This document shows positions 24,841 through 30,883 of a DNA stretch of 37,085 nt, one piece after another. How positions within the stretch are numbered: the first letter of the stretch is position 1; each line of letters opens with the position of its first letter. The position numbers were made by a program, and so were the translations under genes. The notes under the pieces were generated by a model. That model was not told the DNA's origin. It was given only the letters and a program-made list of their open reading frames with translations, and made no database searches. The stretch covers positions 1 to 37,085 of the forward strand of contig CAITPI010000104.1 of assembly GCA_903894295.1 (NCBI GenBank). The letters are read 5' to 3'. The DNA is from an uncultured Acidimicrobiaceae bacterium (GTDB lineage: Bacteria; Actinomycetota; Acidimicrobiia; Acidimicrobiales; RAAP-2).

Positions 24841-26107
24841 GCGACTGGATGCGGCCCGGAACAGCGCGCGTCGGCCGTGCCACGGCGGTATCAGCTGCGG
24901 GCGAAGCCAGCCTCCGCTCGAACCCGGTAAGAGCATCAAGGAGTCCGGCCACCTCGAAGACGCGATTTCGTCGCCCGACGGTGCCTTGGACAAGGATGCC
25001 GCGCTCGGCCAGGTGGTTGACGGCATCATTGGTCCGCTTGCGGGAACGGTCGATGGCGACCGATGCCGTCTCGACGGTGAGGATGGGGAGGCCCGGCAAC
25101 GCCGACAGCAGCAGGTCGGTCGCCGAGTTGCGACGCACCTGTCCGGCGGCATCACGCCAGCGTCGTTCGAGCTCGGAGAGCTCCTCGGCGAAGCCCTCCG
25201 CGTCGGCACAGGCGCGCAGTAGCTCGTTCACGAAGCGATCGATCCACTGAAGTGCTGCCTCGTTGGCTGCCGTCTGGCCGGGTGGGCCGTCGTAGCGGAA
25301 GGAGACGAGACCCGCGATGTAGGCCCCGGCGTTGGTGGCCAAGATCAGGCTCACAGGAGGAACGAAGGTTGGAGTCACCCCACGACGGCGGAGGACGAGA
25401 TGGATCAGTGCTCGCCCCACCCGGCCGTTTCCGTCGATGAAGGGATGGATGGTTTCGAACTGCGCATGGGCGAGGGCGGCCTGGACGATAGCTGGGTGAT
25501 CGTCGCTCGAGAGATAGGCACACAGGTCCGCCAGGAGGCCGGGGACCTGCTCGTGGGGCGGTGGGACGTAGGCCGCCCGACAGGGGTTGGCGCCTCCGAT
25601 CCAGTTCTGCTCGGTACGCACCACACCTCCCCAGTGCTCATCGCTCGTGCCGACAAGGAGGGCACGATGCAACGCACAGAGGTCATCGACGGTGAGTGCC
25701 CGGCCGAGGTCAGCGAGCTCAAGGGCCCCGCGCATAGCGCGGATGTTCCCGAGCACAGTTCGGGCAGTGTGATCGTTGGCAGGAAGCCCGACCTGCTCAG
25801 CGAACTCCTCCTTGGCCAGACGCCGAGCGTTGACTTGAAGACCTTCGATGTAGGACGACCCGACTGCTTCGGCCCGGAGCAGCAAGCGTGCTACTGACTC
25901 GGTGCTGGCCAGACCCACTGGGCTACGCTGAAGCGCAGCGATCGCCTGGCCGGCGTCAGCGAGGTCGGCCACGAGGTCAGCGGGGAGCGTGAGGGCTCGC
26001 GACGCAACACCGTCGGGGACATAGGCACGATACGAGCAGGAGGTTCTATCCCGTCGGGTCTGCCCCGTAGGGCTACCCTGCCAGATGTGGTCTTCGAAGT
26101 GAGCCAT
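24836..26107 (-). CDS. Fic-family protein with inhibitory helix and C-terminal winged helix
   Basis: 423 residues. The Fic_N region has the self-inhibition motif SSYIEG at 84-89 (S/T-xxx-E-G/N), which places it in class II. The catalytic motif HPFIDGNGRVGR is intact at 221-232 (His221, Asp225, Asn227, Arg232). A winged-helix domain follows (about 325-395: ILTVETASVAIDRSRKRTND ... NHLAERGILVQG). Fic enzymes usually transfer AMP from ATP to a hydroxyl on a target protein; the target here is unknown. ATG 26107 has GGAGG 8 nt upstream. No separate antitoxin gene lies beside it. It is the sole cargo of the mobile element. Confidence 0.9.
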   Translation of the reverse strand: MAHFEDHIWQGSPTGQTRRDRTSCSYRAYVPDGVASRALTLPADLVADLADAGQAIAALQRSPVGLASTESVARLLLRAEAVGSSYIEGLQVNARRLAKEEFAEQVGLPANDHTARTVLGNIRAMRGALELADLGRALTVDDLCALHRALLVGTSDEHWGGVVRTEQNWIGGANPCRAAYVPPPHEQVPGLLADLCAYLSSDDHPAIVQAALAHAQFETIHPFIDGNGRVGRALIHLVLRRRGVTPTFVPPVSLILATNAGAYIAGLVSFRYDGPPGQTAANEAALQWIDRFVNELLRACADAEGFAEELSELERRWRDAAGQVRRNSATDLLLSALPGLPILTVETASVAIDRSRKRTNDAVNHLAERGILVQGTVGRRNRVFEVAGLLDALTGFERRLASPAADTAVARPTRAVPGRIQSR

Positions 26108-26129
26108 GTAATCGTCCTCCGTCAGTCAT

Positions 26130-26162
26130 CATAGTGTCGGTTAGTCAGCAAGCGACACTATG
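26130..26162. promoter_or_regulatory. Operator-like inverted repeat at the Fic promoter
   Basis: CATAGTGTCG (26130-26139) and CGACACTATG (26153-26162) are perfect 10-bp arms 13 bp apart, 22 bp before the Fic ATG. On the reverse strand TATGAT overlaps the arm nearest the gene and is a good -10. The protein's own winged helix could bind here. Confidence 0.65.
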
Positions 26163-26251
26163 GACCACTCGTGGGGGACAGTTGTTGGGGTCGATTCGGT
26201 GGTCCGGCGGCAACCACGGGCCGGTTCTCCGACCACGCAGTCCTGGAATCC

Positions 26252-26333
26252 ACCGCTGAAGGTGACAGGCTAAATCAGGCGCTTGGCGCCACGATCGACC
26301 CTTTGTCAACCAAAATCTGACTCAAACGCCGAG
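26252..26333 (-). repeat. Right terminal inverted repeat, two-block
   Basis: Mirror of the left end: outer block 26295-26333 (perfect), 14-bp spacer, inner block 26252-26280. Equal spacing on both ends suggests two transposase-binding sites per end. Confidence 0.9.
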
Positions 26334-26338
26334 CCCTA

Positions 26339-26348
26339 TTCTCGGAAT
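26339..26348. repeat. Right target-site duplication TTCTCGGAAT
   Basis: Exact match to 24560-24569. Adjoining bases differ between the two sides, which limits the duplication to about 10 bp. Confidence 0.75.
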
Positions 26349-26711
26349 GCCTCGTACCTGCTTGCTGGCCCAATACGAGCGAAGCGGACCTTCGTCCAGC
26401 GATGCGAGCTCGGCTCTGGCACCAGTCAGGTCACCGGAGACGAGGAGGTCTGTGACCCTACCGAGCACCTCGAGGGCCAGGTGTACCTCTGGTCCCGGCT
26501 CGACGAGCGACCGGCGGAGCTCACGCTCATCGCCAGATCGTGGAGTCGTCTGCGGAGTCTGTTCATCAGTCGAAGCGGTGGCGCGCTGCCCTTGCCGATC
26601 GGCCCTGGTCGGTCGGGCATCCGCGTGGTCGAAGTCCTCACCAACGCCAGCGGGTCTCGACAGCGTGGATCCGACGTCACGGACCTTCCGCTTCAAGTCG
26701 CCCGGCCCCAT
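26339..26711 (-). pseudogene. HNH endonuclease, N-terminal part
   Basis: From ATG 26711 the frame runs 121 codons to the duplicated Ile-Pro-Arg, then leaves the gene and stops in the mobile element at 26322. The stretch LEVLGRVTDLLVSGDLTGAR, then AELASLDEGPLRSYWASK, is the helical region normally found before the zinc Cys pair in this kind of HNH protein. It carries no catalytic residues, so the gene is broken. Confidence 0.75.
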
Positions 26712-26731
26712 CAGGTGTGGTTCGAGCTGGG

Positions 26732-26851
26732 ATGCGAGCGAAGGTCAAGCGGTTGCTGACTCGCTTCGACTATCCGCCGGACAAAGAAGAGGCGGCCATC
26801 GAGTTGGTGCGGCAACAGGCCGAGATGTTCGCCACCGCAGAAGTTGGCTGA
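26732..26851 (+). pseudogene. HsdR (type I restriction) C-terminal scrap
   Basis: 39 codons, KVKRLLTRFDYPPDKEEAAI and then ELVRQQAEMFA, match the extreme C-terminus of type I restriction subunit R (pattern KRLLR..GYPPD.QE.A...V..QAE). Intact HsdR has about 1,000 residues; the rest is absent. It suggests that a restriction locus once stood here. Confidence 0.7.
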
Positions 26852-26873
26852 TGTCATTCCCACCTCAGCTGAC

Positions 26874-27236
26874 TTACCCCGCCAAGTAGCGTCCGCGTCC
26901 GACCTTCACCACTTTCCCTTGCTTCAGCAGATGATCGAGCGTGGCAGTCACAGACCGGGCATCGTCGTTTCGTCTGGAGGCATGGAGGCTGGCAACTACC
27001 CCGGTGGGAGAGAGGAACTCGTCAGCCTGACGCAGCACGGCGAGGATTGCCTCCGTCCGGGCGACCCCGACGAGGTCTCCTTCGTGTCCAAGGCCGGCCC
27101 GCAGGGCTGCTAACTCTGCCTCAAGCCCACGGCAGCTGGCGAGGACCTCGGCCGCCTGAGCCCTCTTCTTCGTCAGCTCTGCCTCGACATCGGCAATCCG
27201 CTTGGTGATCGAAATGGGGCTTCCAAAGACAAACAA
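26874..27236 (-). CDS. Small coiled-coil / winged-helix protein
   Basis: About 120 residues. A helical heptad region (RIADVEAELTKKRAQAAEVL) is followed by a winged-helix-like end (RTEAILAVLRQADEFLSPTG ... LDHLLKQGKVVKVGRGRYLA). Such proteins occur near phage and integrated elements in actinobacteria. The start is uncertain: TTG 27236 is the first codon available and no clear ribosome site is seen. An AT-rich inverted repeat overlaps the start region. Confidence 0.6.
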   Translation of the reverse strand: MFVFGSPISITKRIADVEAELTKKRAQAAEVLASCRGLEAELAALRAGLGHEGDLVGVARTEAILAVLRQADEFLSPTGVVASLHASRRNDDARSVTATLDHLLKQGKVVKVGRGRYLAG

Positions 27237-27260
27237 AGAACAAAGAGTTCTTTGTCTTTA
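27226..27260. promoter_or_regulatory. AT-rich nested inverted repeat at the small wHTH gene
   Basis: CAAAGAAC and GTTCTTTG flank AAAGA (about 27234-27254). A wider pair AAAGACAAA/TTTGTCTTT encloses them. It overlaps the start region of the reverse gene and is likely its operator. Confidence 0.5.
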
Positions 27261-27306
27261 GGTTACCAACCCACTCTGTCCGGCAATGCCCCTGGGTGCA
27301 CTCGGC

Positions 27307-27312
27307 CTAGGC
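27307..27312 (+). promoter_or_regulatory. -10 box TAGGCT of the tRNA-Arg gene
   Basis: TAGGCT lies 53 bp upstream of the tRNA. A short hairpin AGCCTC/GAGGCT sits between them. Confidence 0.4.
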
Positions 27313-27365
27313 TAAGGCCCTGATCGAGACGCGGAGCCTCGCGCGGAGGCTTACGCGGAAGTCCC

Positions 27366-27438
27366 GCCCACGTAGCTCAGGGGATAGAGCGTCGGTTTCC
27401 TAAACCGTGCGTCGCAGGTTCGAATCCTGCCGTGGGCA
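27366..27438 (+). tRNA. tRNA-Arg (anticodon CCT)
   Basis: 73 nt. The acceptor arms GCCCACG and CGTGGGC pair fully. The D-arm is GCTC...GAGC, the anticodon loop TTCCTAA gives anticodon CCT (reads AGG), and the T-arm is GCAGG-TTCGAAT-CCTGC. The first anticodon-stem pair is T-T. The discriminator is A, and CC of the CCA tail follows in the DNA. tRNA genes like this are common integration sites for islands. Confidence 0.95.
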
Positions 27439-27743
27439 CCTTTGTGATGTCGCGAGACATCGGAGACAGGTGTCTCACGACATCGTAGAAAATGGACTGC
27501 CGGTCACAGTTGTCGCTGGTAGTACTTCGTTGCATCCTGTGTTGCATTCTGGGTGAGGTGCCGCAGTGGCGATCCATCAAGCTCCAAGGTGTCGTTGGAC
27601 CCCGAACGCCGGGCGTTGCCTTCGACCAGCGACGGGACAGCCCGACCTTCTCGTAGTCGGTCTGCCCCGGCCGTTTCCGGGAAACTACCTCCGCCGGAGG
27701 CCAAAGGTCGTTCCGGAATTGAGTCCGTCATTATGCTTTCATC
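27439..27743. other. Non-coding region after the tRNA with IS/att-like repeats
   Basis: No gene is supported in this 305-bp stretch. 27446-27459 and 27471-27484 form a 14-bp inverted repeat with one mismatch. The same DNA can be read as two direct units of about 23 bp (GATGTCGCGAGACATCGG and GGTGTCTCACGACATCGT as cores). Such units look like transposon or attachment-site ends. A -10 box for the TetR gene lies at 27732. Confidence 0.5.
27732..27737 (+). promoter_or_regulatory. -10 box TATGCT of the double-TetR gene
   Basis: TATGCT ends 6 nt before ATG 27744, giving a leaderless start. Confidence 0.6.
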
Positions 27744-28994
27744 ATGACTCCCACCCGGCGGCACAGCTACCCGGCCAACCGGAAACCCCGCGGCCGGCTG
27801 CCCCGGGAGTTTCTGAACGACGCCCGTCTGGTTGACGCCGGAATCGAGGTACTGGCTGCCAACGGATGGAGCCACCTGTCACCGGTCGCCGTCTCCAAGG
27901 CGGCTGGTCTCTCCAACGCCACTGCCTACCAGCGCTTTCCGGATCGGGCGGCCACCGGATTGACCCTGTGGAACCAGCGGGGGGCCGGAATCTTCACCGA
28001 CCGCCTCCTGCCATCGGCCCGGGCGCTACTGCAACGACAGTTCCGAGGCGGATTGGCCGGCCGGGTCGAGGCCTTTGCCCCCCTGCAGGATCCCGACAAC
28101 GAACTCGTCGCCCTGGCCGAGTTGCTCGCCATCAGCCGGTTCGAACCCGATCTGGCCAATGCCGTACGTCCGGTGGTCCAACAGGGACTCAACGCCCTCG
28201 AAGAAGTCAGCCCGAAATCCGACCGGACGAAGGATGGTGCTGCCGGGGTGGTTGACCGGACACAGGCGTTCTACGCCCTGAACTGCGTATTGGGCGTGCT
28301 GCTCGCCTGGCAGCGACCGGAGGCAAAAACCGTCGACCTGACCTCGGCGGTGAAGAAGGTGACGTGGGCCCTGGCCCACCCGTCCGAGCCGGTCGAACTT
28401 CCACCAGACGAAGCGACGAACATGCGCCCGCACAAGATCAGGACCGGCGACCCCAAACTCGACAAGGTCCTCAACGCGATCAGGGACGAAGTGGGTGCCT
28501 CGGGCTACGACGCCACCACCTTGGCCCGGATCTGCGAGGTGAGTGGCCTTTCAAAGTCCTTCCTCTTCTCGGAGTTCCCGACCAAGCTCGACATGTTCAT
28601 GGCGGCCACCGAGCAGACCTTGCGGCCCGGAGTCGAGAAGAACGTGAAGTTCGGACAGAAGATCGCCGCCGACCATGGAGCGGGAATCGCCGACGCGGTC
28701 ACGTGGCGGGAAATGCTGCGACCCGAACACCGGCTCGGCGCCGCCATCGCTCTCGAGCAGGTACGGGTCGGCTGGCGGGAGGGCCGAATGAAGGCCCGGG
28801 TGGACGCCGGCGAGATGATGGCCATTGCCGACCTGGTCGGGGACCTCGCCCCAGCCGACCAGATCGTCGCCCGGACCGAGGCCCACTGGGGTCTGGGCCT
28901 TGGCTACGCCATCTATGTTCTGGGCCATCTCATGCCCGATGCGTGGAAGTTGCCGTTCGATGTGGTCACCGTGCCACTGAGCAACTATCGCTGA
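27744..28994 (+). CDS. Tandem-duplicated TetR-family regulator
   Basis: 416 residues, about twice the usual TetR length. There are two TetR helix-turn-helix regions: about 38-66 (LSPVAVSKAAGLSNATAYQR) and about 255-285 (TTLARICEVSGLSKSFLFSE). Each is followed by a helical ligand-binding-like region. A single chain would thus act like a TetR dimer. It precedes the deiminase/urease-like genes in the same direction by 87 bp and is their likely regulator; the ligand is unknown. Confidence 0.8.
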   Translation: MTPTRRHSYPANRKPRGRLPREFLNDARLVDAGIEVLAANGWSHLSPVAVSKAAGLSNATAYQRFPDRAATGLTLWNQRGAGIFTDRLLPSARALLQRQFRGGLAGRVEAFAPLQDPDNELVALAELLAISRFEPDLANAVRPVVQQGLNALEEVSPKSDRTKDGAAGVVDRTQAFYALNCVLGVLLAWQRPEAKTVDLTSAVKKVTWALAHPSEPVELPPDEATNMRPHKIRTGDPKLDKVLNAIRDEVGASGYDATTLARICEVSGLSKSFLFSEFPTKLDMFMAATEQTLRPGVEKNVKFGQKIAADHGAGIADAVTWREMLRPEHRLGAAIALEQVRVGWREGRMKARVDAGEMMAIADLVGDLAPADQIVARTEAHWGLGLGYAIYVLGHLMPDAWKLPFDVVTVPLSNYR

Positions 28995-29081
28995 CGGCAA
29001 TCGGGTTCGCCCGGGAGTGGACCACTGCCCACCGCACGGGCAACTCCGTGCCACGATGGAGCCGAACCGGAGGGAGCAGCG

Positions 29082-30089
29082 ATGACCTGGACCATGCCGC
29101 CCGAATGGGCGCCCCACACCGCCAGCTGGATGGCCTGGCCGACCGTCGGACCTTCGAGTTACGACCTGGATGCCGCCGGTCTGGCCGCGATGCGGGCGGC
29201 CTGGGCCTCGGTGGCCAACGCCATCGTTCCCTTCGAGCCCGTGCACCTCGTGGTGGACCCGGCCGATGTCGATTCGGCGAAGAAGCTTTGTGACCCCGGC
29301 ATCACCGTCCATGTGGCTCCCCTCGACGACTCCTGGATCCGCGACATGGGACCGACGTTTGTCGTTGACGGCCAGGGCCGGCGGGCCGCCGTCAACTGGA
29401 TCTTCAACGGTTGGGGAGCCCAGTCGTGGTCCGAATGGGACGATGACGCGAATATTGCCACCTTTATCGCCAACGAGGTGGGGGTAGAGGTGCTCGACTC
29501 CGCCATGGTCAACGAAGGTGGAGGCATCCACGTCGACGGCCGGGGCACGGTGTTCCTCACCGACACCGTTCAACGGGGCGAGGGGCGGAATCCGGACTGG
29601 AGCCGGGAACAGGTGGAAGCCGAGATCCACCGGATGATCGGCACCACCCGGGCCGTGTGGCTCCCCCGGGGCCTCACCCGCGACTACGACGATTTCGGGA
29701 CCCGGGGACACGTGGACATCGTGGCGTGCTTTGCCGGACCGGACACCATCCTCTACCACGACCAACGGTCCACCGAACACCCGGATCACGAAGTCAGTGC
29801 GGAAGTGGCGGGCATCATGGGCGCCCTCCCGGGCATCGACGTCATCCCGGTGGCCGCCCCCACCGTGCTCACCGACGACCGGGGCTGGGTCGACTACAGC
29901 TACATCAACCACTACGTGGTCAACGGGGCGGTGATCCTCTGCTCCTTTGACGACCCCAACGACGAGGCGGCCAAGGAGACCCTGGCCCACTGCTATCCGG
30001 ACCGGGAGATCGTCCTGGTCGATGCCCGGGGCATCTTCGATCGGGGTGGCGGCATCCACTGCATCACCCAGCAGGAACCGGCGGGCTGA
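29082..30089 (+). CDS. Agmatine deiminase-family enzyme
   Basis: 335 residues of the guanidino-modifying (pentein) fold. The conserved set is intact: DDSWIRDMGP (Asp/Arg), NEGGGIH, the catalytic His210 and Asp212 in TRGHVDIVACF, and Cys327 in GGGIHCITQQEP. Agmatine deiminases turn agmatine into N-carbamoylputrescine and ammonia; related members use other guanidines. GGAGGGAG 5-10 nt upstream fixes ATG 29082. Only 8 bp separate it from the urease-like genes. Confidence 0.9.
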   Translation: MTWTMPPEWAPHTASWMAWPTVGPSSYDLDAAGLAAMRAAWASVANAIVPFEPVHLVVDPADVDSAKKLCDPGITVHVAPLDDSWIRDMGPTFVVDGQGRRAAVNWIFNGWGAQSWSEWDDDANIATFIANEVGVEVLDSAMVNEGGGIHVDGRGTVFLTDTVQRGEGRNPDWSREQVEAEIHRMIGTTRAVWLPRGLTRDYDDFGTRGHVDIVACFAGPDTILYHDQRSTEHPDHEVSAEVAGIMGALPGIDVIPVAAPTVLTDDRGWVDYSYINHYVVNGAVILCSFDDPNDEAAKETLAHCYPDREIVLVDARGIFDRGGGIHCITQQEPAG

Positions 30090-30097
30090 CTCCGGGC

Positions 30098-30883
30098 ATG
30101 GATCTGACACCGACCGAGACGGATCGACTTCTGCTTCATCTGGCCGCCTCACTGGCCCGCCAACGCCAGGCCAGGGGGCTCCGGTTGAATGTCCCGGAAA
30201 CCATCGCCATTGTGGCCGACACCGTGGCCGAAGCGGCCCGGGATGGACTCGGCGTACGGGACGCACTGGAGCGGGGTCGGTCCGTGCTCGGACCCGGAGA
30301 TGTCCTGCCTGGCGTGGCCGACATCGTGACCCAGGTCCAGGTGGAGGCCGTCTTTACCGACGGTTCCCGCCTCGTCACCGTCCCCGATCCGGTCGGTGGC
30401 GGGCACCTCGGCGAACAAGCCCCTGGAGCCGTCATCGCCGGTGGCGACGAATCCCGCACTACCCCGCCCTCCGAGACGGTCACCGTGCGTGTGGCCAACC
30501 TGGCCCCGGTGCCCATCTCGGTGACGTCCCACTTCCACTTCTTCGAAGTCAACCCTCGTCTGCGCTTTGACCGCGCCGCCGCCTACGGACGGCACCTCTT
30601 CGTGCCGGCCGGGGCCGTTGTCCGCTTCGAACCCGGCGACGAGCAGGACGTGGAGTTGGTGGACTTCGGAGGCGAACGGGTCATCGTCGGGTTCGCCGGT
30701 CTGGTCGACGGCCCCCTCGACGCCCCCGGAGCCAAGGAGGCGGCACTGGCCCGGGCCCGGGCTTGCGGGTTCAGCGACGGAGACCCGAACGATGCTGTGG
30801 CCCGACGGATGTCCGACCTCAGGGGCCCGGGTAGCCAGGAGTTGGGTGGTCAGGAGTTGGACGACCGGGAGTTGGACACGTGA
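30098..30883 (+). CDS. Urease gamma-beta fusion-like subunit
   Basis: 261 residues. The N-terminal gamma-like part (about 1-100: LTPTETDRLLLHLAASLARQ ... VPETIAIVAD) joins a beta-like part from about 125 (VTVRVANLAPVPISVTSHFH ... NPRLRFDRAAAYGRHL). Fused ureAB genes are known in several actinobacteria. The linker and the C-terminal tail (GSQELGGQELDDRELDT) are unusual. The stop overlaps the alpha subunit start as GTGA. Confidence 0.85.
   Translation: MDLTPTETDRLLLHLAASLARQRQARGLRLNVPETIAIVADTVAEAARDGLGVRDALERGRSVLGPGDVLPGVADIVTQVQVEAVFTDGSRLVTVPDPVGGGHLGEQAPGAVIAGGDESRTTPPSETVTVRVANLAPVPISVTSHFHFFEVNPRLRFDRAAAYGRHLFVPAGAVVRFEPGDEQDVELVDFGGERVIVGFAGLVDGPLDAPGAKEAALARARACGFSDGDPNDAVARRMSDLRGPGSQELGGQELDDRELDT

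Larger units (their letters stand above)
24570..26338 (-). mobile_element. TIR-bounded mobile element carrying only a Fic gene
   Basis: The 1,769-bp segment is bounded by 39-bp perfect inverted repeats (24571-24609 and 26295-26333) and by the direct repeat TTCTCGGAAT (24560-24569 and 26339-26348), read as a target-site duplication. It splits an HNH nuclease gene in frame-compatible fashion. The only gene is a Fic protein, and no transposase frame is visible. It is therefore either a non-autonomous element moved in trans or one that lost its transposase. I could not assign the IS family of the ends. Confidence 0.8.

Noticed and set aside
24836-26107. Fic gene as a toxin-antitoxin pair
   Set aside because: No small antitoxin frame is adjacent; the inhibitory helix SSYIEG is within the protein itself.
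27366-27484. CRISPR-like repeats after the tRNA
   Set aside because: Only two diverged units with no unique spacers; they are better explained as transposon or att-type ends.
27377-27580. Reverse ORF containing GFEPATHGLGNRRSIP
   Set aside because: This peptide is the well-known false translation of the tRNA antisense strand.
27504-27875. Reverse ORF ending in TQNATQDATKYYQRQL, considered as an integrase tail
   Set aside because: No catalytic integrase residues are seen and most of it is antisense to the TetR start; the resemblance is too weak.
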